Shown: positions 42,579 to 53,030, counted from the first letter of the stretch. The stretch is DNA of 64,000 nucleotides from Flavobacterium cupreum (GCF_003996965.1 NZ_QWDM01000003.1:62001-126000), one strand, 5' to 3'. Made by a program: numbers and translations. Notes: generated by a model from the sequence alone, not told the origin.

Positions 42579-44513
42579 TTAACTGAGTTTGATTTCCGGT
42601 TTTAAGGCGATTTTCCCTTTATTCTCCATGATTTCCGTCAGCATGGCAGATGCATAGCCCATTGTTTTTGCTTTACGTGCCTGTTCCATTGCTTTTTTCG
42701 GGTTTTGCATCTTATAGTATATTTCGCCAAGATTACAGACATATACAGGTTCTTTCGGGTTGGTAGCTATTGCTTTTTCGAAATAAACCAAAGATTCTTC
42801 GTAGCGTAACTCCAAATCTAAAATACAGCCGAAACTATTGTAAATATGCGCCAGTGCAGCTGGTTCATGTGCTGTTTTGGCAATAAAATAATCCCGTTGG
42901 GCATAACAGGCTTCGAATCCTTTGGTATACCAGAGCAATCTTGCCTCGAGAAAATACGTAAACCCAAATTGGGGGTCGATTTCCAGTAATTCATCACATT
43001 TTTTTTGTGCCGCTTCGTAGTCTTTTGCGAAAACAAAATCCCAGCCTTCTTTCAGCAGCTTTCTTTTGAGATCGTCTTCTGCTTTGTCTGCCTTTTCTTC
43101 GTCAATTTCTTTTTTCCATCGTTCATCAATTCCAATTTCCCAATGGGTAAACCGTATTTTTTTTCCGTTCAATACAACGGTGAAAACCATTTCCACTTCC
43201 GATTCATTGTGGAAATCAAGGGCCAGTATGACTGAAGTTTCTTCATTATCACCTTTATTCTCCTCAATAGTCCGGTTAAGTTGCTGACTGTCCACATATA
43301 CATGCAACCACGGAAACAACGAAGAGCCACGGTAAATAAATGTTATTTTTTTCGGCAGAAATCGTAAATCAGGCATTTCGGTGGCGTCTTTTTCAATTCT
43401 GTAATTTTTGAAGGAGACATCAGTGATTTCAATATAATTTCGTTCGTCAAGACCGGAAAAAGTGAGGTTCCATGAAATCAGTTTGTCCTTTAATCCAAAG
43501 CGTTCCCGTATCCCGCCTGATGTTTTTATTTTTTCGATTAATTCCGAAAATGCCTTTTCATCAGCATAATACCGGTGGGCACGGCGGTGTTTTTGTATTT
43601 TATCTTCTTTTTGTTCGGGGCTGATTTGTGTCGGTGTACTTTCCGGAAAATCCAGTAAAACCAAATCTTCGGTATACAATTTTAGGCCTCCGTTTGGGTA
43701 AAGGTGCAACTGTATCCTTTTGGACTTTTTGCCTCTTAGTACTTCCGGTTCATCCAAAGGGTATTTTTCCTGCTCCAAAAGTAATTCAGCATACGGAAAA
43801 GGTATGTTTAGGGTATAATACTGATCCTCAATAATAGAATACCACGACATTTCAAACCGGTCTGCACCAAAAGGAATGTGTATTAAACAGGAGAAAGCAG
43901 ATTGCTGCAAATGATAATATTTGGCTGTAGGTTCCATCTCCTCCAGTTCCTGCTCCGAAAAAAAAGAAATGTCATTGAGTAATTCTATGTCGGAAGCCAG
44001 TTTTTTAGAAGTATTTACAAACGCAATCGAGTCGATATACGTCAATAATTCACGGTCGTGATACACCCCGAATGAAGCTTTAAAATAAGTTTTCGCCAAA
44101 CGGATTCTTGCCTGATAATTACTGCTGAACTTGTAAACATAATACCCAACCGGACTCCCAAAAACAATACTAAACCAAACAGTAAAATACCAGCCCTGAA
44201 ATACGCCGGTTTTCTGATAGGCAACCAGCGCATAAACGCCATAATCTACAAACAGTAAAAGTGCCAGTACCCCTACAACACCGGCCAGAAATTCAAAAGT
44301 GATATTAGCAGAGCTTTTTCCATAGTAGTACATGAAAAAATTGGCAATCCAGGCGATCACAACATTAAAAAATAGCGCCAAACCAATACCCAAAAAATAG
44401 AGTAAACCATAAGTAATGCAGGCCGCCACAGCCAATAATCCAATGGGGAAGAATATTTCACCGCTAAAGTAAACGGGATCGATTCGTTTATAGGATGTAT
44501 ATTTTTTGATCAT
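42579..44513 (-). CDS. Multi-spanning membrane protein with C-terminal TPR repeats
   Basis: 644 residues. Four or five membrane segments in the first 125 residues, then a long soluble region with several beta domains (about residues 150-480), then TPR units: AQKKCDELLEIDPQFGFTYF, and SLVYFEKAIATNPKEPVYVC with NLGEIYYKMQNPKKAMEQAR. The function is unknown; TPR units suggest protein-protein contacts in the cytoplasm. It stands divergently from the GH31 gene with a 267-bp gap. Confidence 0.7.
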   Translation of the reverse strand: MIKKYTSYKRIDPVYFSGEIFFPIGLLAVAACITYGLLYFLGIGLALFFNVVIAWIANFFMYYYGKSSANITFEFLAGVVGVLALLLFVDYGVYALVAYQKTGVFQGWYFTVWFSIVFGSPVGYYVYKFSSNYQARIRLAKTYFKASFGVYHDRELLTYIDSIAFVNTSKKLASDIELLNDISFFSEQELEEMEPTAKYYHLQQSAFSCLIHIPFGADRFEMSWYSIIEDQYYTLNIPFPYAELLLEQEKYPLDEPEVLRGKKSKRIQLHLYPNGGLKLYTEDLVLLDFPESTPTQISPEQKEDKIQKHRRAHRYYADEKAFSELIEKIKTSGGIRERFGLKDKLISWNLTFSGLDERNYIEITDVSFKNYRIEKDATEMPDLRFLPKKITFIYRGSSLFPWLHVYVDSQQLNRTIEENKGDNEETSVILALDFHNESEVEMVFTVVLNGKKIRFTHWEIGIDERWKKEIDEEKADKAEDDLKRKLLKEGWDFVFAKDYEAAQKKCDELLEIDPQFGFTYFLEARLLWYTKGFEACYAQRDYFIAKTAHEPAALAHIYNSFGCILDLELRYEESLVYFEKAIATNPKEPVYVCNLGEIYYKMQNPKKAMEQARKAKTMGYASAMLTEIMENKGKIALKPEIKLS

Positions 44514-44780
44514 TTAGTATTCTTTTATTTCAGTTAAACATCTAATTCCAGACTCAGGACAAAAGTATAGGATCAAAGAAATTCGATTCTCATTATAAAT
44601 AATGATTTTTAAAGTGGTTGTGCACCTGTACCAAAAACTACCGGTTTTTCAGGGCTTTACCTTGAAAAAGGACACAAATAATTCATAATGATACCTTCTT
44701 CAAAACATACACATACCCCAAATAGAATTTTTATACTGAAATTTGTTACCTTAAAATTTTACTAAAACCACTATTTAACC

Positions 44781-47645
44781 ATGCGCAAAAAAATACATTT
44801 CTTATTTGCTGCAACGCTGTTGGCTTCCTGTTCGGTGAAGCAATATCAATCGATAGACGACGGCATCATTGTAAGCGTGAAACAAAACAGTAAAACAGAT
44901 GTCCAAAAAGTACGTATTCAGGTATTACAGGACGAACTGATACATGTTTCGGCAACTCCGGATGCCGCTTTCGCCAAAGATTCTTCGTTAATCATCGTTG
45001 CCGGAAAATCAAAAGTCCCTTATAAAATAGAAACCAATGTTGCCGATTCTGTTTCGGTTGTCACTTCACGACTGAAAGTGATGGTTTCTAAAATAAATGG
45101 CGGAATCAATTTTAAAGACAAGGACGGAAAACTAATTTTAGGCGAAAAAGCAGGCGGTGGGCGACATTTCACTCCGATTGAAGTGGAAGGAACCAAAGGC
45201 TACACTGTTCGCCAGATCTTTGATTCCCCTGCCGATGAAGCGTTCCACGGACTGGGACAGCATCAGGCGGATGAATTCAATTACAAGGGTAAAAACGAAG
45301 AATTATTTCAATACAATACCAAAGTTTCAGTTCCTTTTATTGTTTCGAATAAAAACTACGGGCTTTTATGGGACAGTTATTCTTTGAGCCGTTTTGGTGA
45401 AAGCCGTCCGTATGCGCAATTGAATACCGTTTTTACGTTATACGATAAAAAAGGAAATCCCGGAGCTTTGACCGGAACGTATGTTTCTAATGAAAAAGGC
45501 GTTCAAAACATCGAACGAAAGGAAGAATCTATTTTCTTTGAAGACATTAAAAGCATCAAAAAATTACCGCAAAACTTCCCTTTAAAAAAGGCTGACGTTA
45601 CTTACGAAGGATCAATTGAGGCACCGGAAAACGGAACTTATAAGTTTACGTTGTATTATGCCGGATATGTAAAAGTGTACCTAAACAACCAATTAGTAGT
45701 TCCGGAGCGCTGGAGAACCGCCTGGAATCCGAATAGTTATAAATTCTCTTTGCCATTGGAAGCCGGAAAACGCGTTCCCTTGCGCATTGAATGGAAACCG
45801 GATGGCGGAACTTCCTATTGTGGTTTACGCGTACTTACGCCTCAGCCGGCAGAAGAAAAAAACAATCAGGTGTGGTGGAGCGAAATGACACAAAAAATCG
45901 ATTATTATTTCGTTCATGGAAATTCTGCAGATGAAGTAATTAAAGGCTACCGTACCTTAACAGGGAAATCCCAGATTATGCCTAAGTGGGCCATGGGATA
46001 CTGGCAAAGCCGTGAAAGATATAAAACACAGGATGAAATTGTCGGAAACCTGAAAGAATTCAGAAAACGTAAATTCCCGATTGATAACATTGTCCTGGAC
46101 TGGAATTACTGGGAAGAAGATTCCTGGGGAAGCCATGAATTTGACAAAAAACGTTTCCCGAATCCACAGGGAATGGTTGATTCTATTCACGCATTGAATG
46201 GTAAAATGATGATTTCGGTCTGGCCGAAGTTTTACAAAACCACCGAACATTTCAAGGAATTTGATGAAAAAGGCTGGATGTACCAACAAGCCATAAAAGA
46301 TAATGTTAAGGACTGGGTTGGCCCCGGCTATGTTGGTTCTTTTTACGATGCCTATTCCGGTGGTGCCCGTAAATTGTTCTGGAAACAAATCTATGATAAT
46401 TTATACCCGCTAAAAATCGATGCCTGGTGGATGGATGCCAGCGAACCAAATGTATTGGATTGTACCGATATGGAGTATCGAAAAGCCTTATGCGGCCCGA
46501 CAGCCCTGGGTTCTTCTACGGAATTTTTTAATACCTACGCTTTAATGAATGCCGAAGCCATCTATGACGGACAACGCAGCGTGGAACCCAACAAAAGGGT
46601 GTTTCTGTTGACAAGATCCGGATTCGCAGGTTTACAGCGTTATTCCACGGCCACCTGGAGTGGTGATATTGCCACACGCTGGGAAGATATGAAGGCTCAG
46701 ATTTCTGCCGGACTTAATTTCGCAGTAAGCGGTATCCCCTATTGGACGATGGATATTGGAGGTTTCTGTGTAGAAGACCGATACGTAAGCGGACAGCAGC
46801 AATACGACAAAAATGGTCAGGAAAATGCCGATTATAAGGAATGGAGAGAATTAAACACACGCTGGTTTCAGTTTGGTGCCTTTGCTCCTTTGTACCGGGC
46901 ACACGGGCAATTTCCGTACCGTGAGCCCTGGAATATCGCTCCGGATACGCACCAGGCTTACCAATCTATTTTGTACTATACCAATCTGCGTTACCGACTG
47001 ATGCCGTATATCTATACCATGGCAGGAATGACGTACTTTGACGATTACACGATCATGAGACCTTTGTTTATGGATTTTGCAGCAGATAAAAAAGTGCAGA
47101 ATGTAAGCGATCAGTTTATGTTCGGGCCTTCCTTTATGGTTTGTCCGGTGTATAAATACGAAGCCCGTAAACGTAATGTGTACTTCCCGGAAGGAACCAA
47201 CTGGTTTGATTTCTATACCGGACGTTACATCACCGGCGGACAACAGCTGAATATGGACGCACCGTATGAGCACATTCCGTTATTTATTCGCGAAGGCGCC
47301 ATTATTCCGGTTGGACCTGAAATGCAATACAGCACAGAGAAAAAAGCAGACAAAATTGTACTTTATGTTTATATGGGACAGGATGGAAAATTCACCCTGT
47401 ATGAAGATGAAAACGAAAATTATAACTACGAAAAAGGAAGTTTTTCGAATATAGCTTTCAATTACAATGAAGCTTCCGGAACCCTGACCATTGGGGAGCA
47501 AAAAGGAAAATTCGACGGAATGATTAAGAATCGCAAATTCGTAATTGTCGCCGTAAGTAAAGAGAATCCAAAGGCTTTTACCTATGATGCCGCAGGAAAA
47601 GAAATCAGTTACGACGGAAATCAGCAAACCGTAAAGCTGAAATAA
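44781..47645 (+). CDS. GH31 lipoprotein with PA14 insert, alpha-xylosidase-like
   Basis: 954 residues with the lipobox AATLLASC|S. An N-terminal GH31 galactose-mutarotase-like domain, then a PA14 domain inserted at about residues 255-355 (YEGSIEAPENGTYKFTLYYA, WRTAWNPNSYKFSLPLEAG), then the TIM barrel with the nucleophile Asp552 in WWMDASEPN and the acid/base Asp629 in TWSGDIATRW. A DUF5110-like C-terminus follows. PA14 insertion in GH31 is known from alpha-xylosidases that trim xyloglucan oligosaccharides. The lipid anchor places it in the outer membrane or periplasm. Its neighbour is a hybrid sensor-regulator; no SusC/D genes are nearby. Confidence 0.87.
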   Translation: MRKKIHFLFAATLLASCSVKQYQSIDDGIIVSVKQNSKTDVQKVRIQVLQDELIHVSATPDAAFAKDSSLIIVAGKSKVPYKIETNVADSVSVVTSRLKVMVSKINGGINFKDKDGKLILGEKAGGGRHFTPIEVEGTKGYTVRQIFDSPADEAFHGLGQHQADEFNYKGKNEELFQYNTKVSVPFIVSNKNYGLLWDSYSLSRFGESRPYAQLNTVFTLYDKKGNPGALTGTYVSNEKGVQNIERKEESIFFEDIKSIKKLPQNFPLKKADVTYEGSIEAPENGTYKFTLYYAGYVKVYLNNQLVVPERWRTAWNPNSYKFSLPLEAGKRVPLRIEWKPDGGTSYCGLRVLTPQPAEEKNNQVWWSEMTQKIDYYFVHGNSADEVIKGYRTLTGKSQIMPKWAMGYWQSRERYKTQDEIVGNLKEFRKRKFPIDNIVLDWNYWEEDSWGSHEFDKKRFPNPQGMVDSIHALNGKMMISVWPKFYKTTEHFKEFDEKGWMYQQAIKDNVKDWVGPGYVGSFYDAYSGGARKLFWKQIYDNLYPLKIDAWWMDASEPNVLDCTDMEYRKALCGPTALGSSTEFFNTYALMNAEAIYDGQRSVEPNKRVFLLTRSGFAGLQRYSTATWSGDIATRWEDMKAQISAGLNFAVSGIPYWTMDIGGFCVEDRYVSGQQQYDKNGQENADYKEWRELNTRWFQFGAFAPLYRAHGQFPYREPWNIAPDTHQAYQSILYYTNLRYRLMPYIYTMAGMTYFDDYTIMRPLFMDFAADKKVQNVSDQFMFGPSFMVCPVYKYEARKRNVYFPEGTNWFDFYTGRYITGGQQLNMDAPYEHIPLFIREGAIIPVGPEMQYSTEKKADKIVLYVYMGQDGKFTLYEDENENYNYEKGSFSNIAFNYNEASGTLTIGEQKGKFDGMIKNRKFVIVAVSKENPKAFTYDAAGKEISYDGNQQTVKLK

Positions 47646-47649
47646 GACC

Positions 47650-47689
47650 AAAAGAGGTTTATACGATATTCCGTATAAACCTCTTTTTT
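47650..47689 (+). terminator. Intrinsic terminator of the GH31 gene
   Basis: AAAGAGGTTTATACG, loop ATATTC, CGTATAAACCTCTTTTTT; a 15-bp perfect stem right after the stop. Confidence 0.9.
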
Positions 47690-47734
47690 CATTAAATAAA
47701 AATCAAAATTCCTGCAGTATTCCGCGCTGCTTTA

Positions 47735-47742
47735 TACCTTTG
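47735..47742 (+). promoter_or_regulatory. Predicted -7 box of the hybrid two-component gene
   Basis: TACCTTTG fits TAnnTTTG, 75 nt before the ATG at 47817. No clear -33 box. Confidence 0.35.
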
Positions 47743-47816
47743 GAAGGATTTCACGAAGCACACCACTTCTTGAAATATTATCCTATATTGTGCTTCCAAA
47801 AGCTGCTTACTTTTAC

Positions 47817-50800
47817 ATGAAACCTTTTAACCGATTTCTATCCGTACTTATTCTGTCACTCATGGCCTGTTTTGATGCTGTGGGACAATCGTATACGTTT
47901 CATCATTTAAAAACCAGCGACGGACTTTCGAACAGTACGATAAAAAGTATTTTAAAAGACCGTTACGGCTTTCTGTGGATTGGAACGGAGTCAGGCCTAA
48001 ACCGTTATGACGGCTACGGATTTAAAATATATTCCACAAAATCTGATAAACCTTCGTCTATCATCAACGACGATATCCGCGGCTTACAGGAAGACGGATT
48101 GGGGAATATCTGGATCAGTACCGAATTCAGTTACATTGTTTATCAGCGCAATAAAGATAACTTCAGAAGTGATGTTCCGAATGTACTCAAAGATTTAGGA
48201 ATTAAAACAAATGAAAATTATAAAGTCTACGTCGATAAAAACAAAGACTTATGGGTTTTGTCCGGAAACAAAATCTTTGTGTATGACACCCGTAAAAAGA
48301 CCTTAAAAACCTTTACCTCCAAAGAAAAAATAGCAGAAGCCGCAAATGTTTTTATAGGTGATAACGGCAATTCCATTTTTAGAGTGCTGCGCTCCGGAAC
48401 TATTTTGAAGACCGACAAAGGCAGCGGCAGGGAATCTTTTTTGAAACTCCCGGATGTTGCAGCACAGCACATTCAGGACAAAAAGAATAAAATTTACGTC
48501 GATTCCCAAAACGGATTGTGGATTTTCTCTAATACAGCGGCTCTTTATTACCAAAAAAACAGCCATAGCGAATGGAAAAAAATCGCTTTCAACAATACTG
48601 CACAAAACGATGTCATATTCGATATTAAAGATGACGGAAACGGCAAAGTATGGATTGGCACAGACCATCAGGGAATTTTTATTTACAATACTTTAGACAA
48701 CAGCATTTCCAACATCACCCACAATGCACAGAACCCTGCTTCTGTCGCATCCAATAATATCGGCTGCCTGTATAAAGATGATACCGGAACCCTATGGGCA
48801 GGCCACAACAAAAAAGGCATTTCGTATTACAACGCCAGTTTTGGGAATCTCGTGAATATCGAATTACAGGACTGCAAGGACGTCAGCACTTTTCTGGAAG
48901 ACAAAAAAGGAAATCTCTGGCTGGGAACCGATGGAAACGGTTTGTATTTCAAAGAAAAATCCTCCGGAAATTCCATCAGGAAAATGCCTTTGGCGAGTAA
49001 TGTAATTGTTTCCTTACTCGAAGACAAAAAAGGCAGAATCTGGATTGGCACCTACTTAAACGGATTGTTCTGCTATGAAAACGGAAGCTTTCAGCATTTT
49101 ACGAAAGAAAACAGCACTTTGAATTCGAATGACATCTGGAATTTAAAAGAAGACCGTTACGGCAACATATGGATCGGTACGCTGGGACATGGGATTCAAT
49201 GTCTCAGAAACGGTGCAGCCCGTTTTGAAACGATAGCCAAAACAGTCAAAGGTCTCGAATTTACGCTGGATATGTTTTATGACAACGGCGACCAATTGTA
49301 CGTTGGCACAGACAGCGGACTTTTCATTATTGATATTCTTACCGGACAGCAGCTCAAAGCTTCGGGAAACAAGAGCAAAACCCAAAAATTCAGGCAGCTC
49401 TTTACTTCCAGTGTGTATAAAGATACCCGGAATAATATCTGGCTGGGGCACTCCAAAGGATTATCGGTCTGGGATACCAAAAAAGATACGGTTTATTATT
49501 TTGACAAGACCAATGGATTGTCTGATAATATTGTAAAGGGAATTATTGAAGACAATCACCAGCACATCTGGGTTACGACAAGCAACGGATTATCGGTACT
49601 CACTGTTGAACCCAATGCAAAAGGCATCCTGAAAATAAGCAGCCGAAACTTTTCTGCCAAAGACGGGCTTCACGATAATTACTTCAACACCCACGGAATT
49701 TACAAGCTTCGCAACGGGGACATTCTTTTGGGCGGAACAGAAGGATATACCACTGTAAACCCGAATAAAATGGCAGAAAAAAGCAAACCTCCTGCACAGG
49801 TCATTTTTACCGTACTAAGCCTTGGTAATGTGCCCGTTCAGGTAGATTCGCTGTACAACGGGCACCGCTTACTGCAACGCTCGATGGAGCAGACTTCTGA
49901 GCTTACGTTCCGTCATGACGATCAGTTAATCGCGATTCAGTTTACGACGTCCGATTTGGTCAACGCCTATAAAGTCAGGTATCTGTATAAGCTTGAAGGT
50001 TTTAGTAATCAATGGCTTTCGACAGAAAAAAACAAAATTGAGTTTTCATCTCTTGCTCCGGGCACTTACACCCTTTTGGTAAAAGCCTCCAACAGCGACG
50101 GAATCTGGAACGAAAAACCGGCTGTTTTAAACATTACGGTCACTCCACCCTTCTATTTATCGGGCTGGGCCTTTCTGTTCTATCTACTGGCGATCGTGGC
50201 CATTACACTGTATGTCATCCGATATACAAAGAAAAAACATCAGAGAGAACTCGAACAGCAGCGTATACAACTCGAACATTTGCAGCAAATCAATCTGAAT
50301 GAAATGAAACTCCGGTTTTTTACGAATATAAGTCACGATCTCCGAACACCGCTCACATTGATTACCATTCCGCTTCAGACCATTCTGAACAGGGAACTCG
50401 AGGAAGGCCTTCGCGCCAAGCTGGGTATTGTCTATAAAAATGTCGAGCAACTGATGACACTGATCAATTCGCTTTTGGATTTCCGTAAACTCGATGTCGG
50501 TACCGAAAACCTGAACCTTACCTCAGGCGATTTTGTATATTACATTCAGGAAAGATGCACACTTTTTCAATCCTATGCCACCGACCGGAATATGAAGTTC
50601 ACGTATACCAGTGAAATGGAAACGCTTCTGATGGAATTTGACAGCGTAAAAGTCCAGAAAATACTTTTTAACCTGTTATCCAATGCTTTTAAATATACCC
50701 CGGACGGAGGAAGCATCCATTTGCACCTGTACCGCGAAGGCAAACAGGTGGCTGTCTCGATTTCAGATACGGGTCAGGGAATTCCCGAAAACGAAAAGAA

Positions 50801-51785
50801 ACATATTTTCGAACGCTTTTATCAGGCTGCACAAAGTGAAGAAAATACCGGAAGCGGCATTGGCCTTCACATCGTAAGCGAATATATCACAATGCACGAC
50901 GGAAGTATATCGGTTACGGACAATTTTCCAAAAGGAACTGTTTTTACCTTCAGGCTGCCGGTTCAGAAAGTAAAAAACAAAGAACAGATTCCGGTATTCG
51001 AAAATATTCCAGAAAAGAAAGCCAACGAAAAACCGGTATTGCTTTTTACGGACGATAACAAAGATTTCTGCGATTTCATGTCCGAAAGCCTTTCTGAATT
51101 TTATACCGTTCTGGTTGCCCATGATGGTCTAGAAGCCATCGAAAAATTACAGCAAAACAATGTCAATATCGTGGTGAGCGATGTCACGATGCCTAAAATG
51201 AGCGGTACCGAATTATGCGCCCAGATCAAAACCACTATAGAATGGTCGCACATTCCCGTGATCCTGCTTACGGCACGAACCGCCGAAGAATACAAAATAG
51301 AAGGACTTATGCTGGGTGCTGATGATTACCTGACGAAGCCTTTCAATTTCAACCTGCTCAAACTCCGCATCGATAAATTTTTAGACTGGACCAAAAAATC
51401 ACATCAGGCTTTTAGCCAGAAAATGGATGTTGCACCCAGTGAAATTACCATCACTTCACTGGACGAACAATTAATAGAAAAAGCAATCAGAACCGTCGAG
51501 GAAAACATTGCCAATCCGGATTTTACGGTAGAAGAACTTAGTGCTATTGTAGGACTAAGCAGAACGCATCTCTACAAAAAATTAATGCACATCACCGGAA
51601 AAGGCCCTGCAGAATTCATCCGTACGGTCCGATTGAAAAGAGCCAGACAGCTTCTGGAGAAAAGTCAGCTCCAGATTGCCGAAATTGCCTATGCGGTGGG
51701 TTTCAATTCCCCGAAACGCTTTACCGTTAATTTTAAAAATGAATTCGGGATCTCCCCTTCCGAATATGTCCGTAACCTGAAATAA
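47817..51785 (+). CDS. Hybrid two-component sensor-regulator (HTCS)
   Basis: 1322 residues from the ATG at 47817, which gives a signal peptide (MACFDAVGQ); a GTG 27 bp upstream is in frame. A periplasmic seven-bladed type beta-propeller pair (many DRYGFLWIGTESGLNRYDG-like repeats) and a Y_Y_Y domain end at about residue 780. One membrane helix (about 784-805), then HisKA with His840 in FTNISHDLRTPLTL, HATPase (GSGIGLHIVSEYI), a receiver domain with Asp1122 in VVSDVTMPKMSG, and an AraC-type HTH (EIAYAVGFNSPKRFTVNFKN). Family members bind oligosaccharide directly and switch on sugar utilisation genes; here the obvious target is the GH31 gene upstream. Confidence 0.93.
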   Translation: MKPFNRFLSVLILSLMACFDAVGQSYTFHHLKTSDGLSNSTIKSILKDRYGFLWIGTESGLNRYDGYGFKIYSTKSDKPSSIINDDIRGLQEDGLGNIWISTEFSYIVYQRNKDNFRSDVPNVLKDLGIKTNENYKVYVDKNKDLWVLSGNKIFVYDTRKKTLKTFTSKEKIAEAANVFIGDNGNSIFRVLRSGTILKTDKGSGRESFLKLPDVAAQHIQDKKNKIYVDSQNGLWIFSNTAALYYQKNSHSEWKKIAFNNTAQNDVIFDIKDDGNGKVWIGTDHQGIFIYNTLDNSISNITHNAQNPASVASNNIGCLYKDDTGTLWAGHNKKGISYYNASFGNLVNIELQDCKDVSTFLEDKKGNLWLGTDGNGLYFKEKSSGNSIRKMPLASNVIVSLLEDKKGRIWIGTYLNGLFCYENGSFQHFTKENSTLNSNDIWNLKEDRYGNIWIGTLGHGIQCLRNGAARFETIAKTVKGLEFTLDMFYDNGDQLYVGTDSGLFIIDILTGQQLKASGNKSKTQKFRQLFTSSVYKDTRNNIWLGHSKGLSVWDTKKDTVYYFDKTNGLSDNIVKGIIEDNHQHIWVTTSNGLSVLTVEPNAKGILKISSRNFSAKDGLHDNYFNTHGIYKLRNGDILLGGTEGYTTVNPNKMAEKSKPPAQVIFTVLSLGNVPVQVDSLYNGHRLLQRSMEQTSELTFRHDDQLIAIQFTTSDLVNAYKVRYLYKLEGFSNQWLSTEKNKIEFSSLAPGTYTLLVKASNSDGIWNEKPAVLNITVTPPFYLSGWAFLFYLLAIVAITLYVIRYTKKKHQRELEQQRIQLEHLQQINLNEMKLRFFTNISHDLRTPLTLITIPLQTILNRELEEGLRAKLGIVYKNVEQLMTLINSLLDFRKLDVGTENLNLTSGDFVYYIQERCTLFQSYATDRNMKFTYTSEMETLLMEFDSVKVQKILFNLLSNAFKYTPDGGSIHLHLYREGKQVAVSISDTGQGIPENEKKHIFERFYQAAQSEENTGSGIGLHIVSEYITMHDGSISVTDNFPKGTVFTFRLPVQKVKNKEQIPVFENIPEKKANEKPVLLFTDDNKDFCDFMSESLSEFYTVLVAHDGLEAIEKLQQNNVNIVVSDVTMPKMSGTELCAQIKTTIEWSHIPVILLTARTAEEYKIEGLMLGADDYLTKPFNFNLLKLRIDKFLDWTKKSHQAFSQKMDVAPSEITITSLDEQLIEKAIRTVEENIANPDFTVEELSAIVGLSRTHLYKKLMHITGKGPAEFIRTVRLKRARQLLEKSQLQIAEIAYAVGFNSPKRFTVNFKNEFGISPSEYVRNLK

Positions 51786-51976
51786 CAGTTTTTTGAGTTC
51801 CTTTTTTATTAACATCCGATTGGTGACAACATAATTAATTCACTAATAAACAACAGTTTATTTTCTTTACTTTTAAAATTCCTAAATACTTTTAGTTTTT
51901 TTTAGCTAAGTAAAATCCAAATAGCCAATTAGAACGTAAATAAGAAAAACGGTACTCTTGATCAGGGTAAATTCAA

Positions 51977-52120
51977 ATGGTAATGGGTTTTTTGGAGCAT
52001 ATTGGATTTATCATACTCTTGATTATCGTTTTCTTTTTTTTATTAAATTTTAAGAAGCTAAAAGTTGGAAAAATTAAACATTCAGAGGTTAAAAAGGACT
52101 TTGGAATATCTGGAAAGTAA
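51977..52120 (+). CDS. Small single-pass membrane protein
   Basis: 47 codons from the ATG at 51977 (MVMGFLEHIGFIILLIIVFF then LLNFKKLKVG, stop TAA at 52118-52120). One membrane helix and a basic tail. It overlaps the coiled-coil ORF at 52065 in another frame, so at most one frame may be fully used in the overlap, or the genes are coupled. No match recognised. Confidence 0.35.
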   Translation: MVMGFLEHIGFIILLIIVFFFLLNFKKLKVGKIKHSEVKKDFGISGK

Positions 52121-52310
52121 ACAGCGGGAATTGAAAAATCAGAAAGAAAATGATACCAGAAGTCTGGAATCTATGATCCAATACCTCAAAAAAGATATGA
52201 TGGAACAGTTTAAATTATCCGATCACGTCTTACTATCCATGAAACAGGAAATTAAAAATACTGAAACTTTTATTGTCATTGTGCGGAATATCATCGATGC
52301 CAATTCTTAG
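52065..52310 (+). CDS. Small coiled-coil protein
   Basis: 81 residues, TTG start within the small membrane gene. Almost entirely helical (LKRTLEYLESKQRELKNQKE, MIQYLKKDMMEQFKLSDHVL, TETFIVIVRNIIDANS). Unknown family. It could be the cytoplasmic partner of the overlapping membrane peptide. Confidence 0.4.
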   Translation: MEKLNIQRLKRTLEYLESKQRELKNQKENDTRSLESMIQYLKKDMMEQFKLSDHVLLSMKQEIKNTETFIVIVRNIIDANS

Positions 52311-52365
52311 GATTCAGTGATCCAATCTGAATTATCTTACTCGCGATTGTAAAAATATTTCCAAA

Positions 52366-52395
52366 AAAAAACGCCTCAGATGATGAGACGTTTTC
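52366..52395 (-). terminator. Intrinsic terminator of the thioredoxin-fold operon
   Basis: AAAACGCCTCA / TGAGACGTTTT around a short loop, T-run on the minus strand; 24 bp after the stop at 52419. Confidence 0.75.
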
Positions 52396-52418
52396 GGGAA
52401 CAGTTATTGTTTTTAGTT

Positions 52419-53027
52419 TTATGCTTTCGCTTTTCTTTTTACCGTACAGCCAATTTCTTTGGTTTCGGTTACGGCAGGTTTTTGATTCTTTTTTAAAGAT
52501 GCAATCACCTCTTCCACATATTTTGTTTTTTCCGTTTTAGTGCCTTCAGGATCATTATCGATTGCCCCGGTATATTCTACCACGGTCCCTTTTGCTGTTT
52601 TAGAAACCACAAAAAGATGTGGGGTGTGTTTTGCCCCGTATTGGTCGGTAACTACCTGCCCCTGGTCAAATAAATAAGGGAAACCATATTTTTTCTCTTT
52701 CGCCAGATCCTGCATTTTGTCGAAAGTATCTGCTTTGGAAGCTTCAGGATCATTCGGATTGATAGCTATTACAGGGTAACCTTCCGGTTTGAACTTTTTG
52801 TCCAGATCAATTATTCTTTGCTCATAGGCTTTGGCATACGGACAGGTATTGCAGGTAAATACCACAATAAAACCTTTTGCTTTCGGATAGCTTTCAAAAG
52901 AAATTTCTTTATTATCTACATTTTTAAGTTTAAAATCCGGGGCAGCTTCCCCTGCTTTAAGCGTTTTGCTTTGTGCCTGTGCAAGCATCGCTGTAAAAAC
53001 CAGCATAAGAGTGATGTACTTTTTCAT
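52419..53027 (-). CDS. Exported peroxiredoxin/thioredoxin-like protein
   Basis: 202 residues with a signal peptide (AMLAQAQ). AhpC/TSA-like fold: KAGEAAPDFKLKNVDNKEIS, then the redox pair Cys59 and Cys62 in FTCNTCPYAKAYEQRI, and HTPHLFVVSK with a cis-Pro. CxxC with this spacing is typical of thiol-disulfide proteins annotated as thioredoxin family in Bacteroidota. Three bp separate it from the TlpA-like gene, so the two form an operon. Confidence 0.85.
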   Translation of the reverse strand: MKKYITLMLVFTAMLAQAQSKTLKAGEAAPDFKLKNVDNKEISFESYPKAKGFIVVFTCNTCPYAKAYEQRIIDLDKKFKPEGYPVIAINPNDPEASKADTFDKMQDLAKEKKYGFPYLFDQGQVVTDQYGAKHTPHLFVVSKTAKGTVVEYTGAIDNDPEGTKTEKTKYVEEVIASLKKNQKPAVTETKEIGCTVKRKAKA

Positions 53028-53030
53028 GAT

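Noticed and set aside
42818..43287. Short ORFs in both directions inside the TPR gene
   Set aside because: They are shadows of the 644-residue protein with clear TPR and membrane segments.
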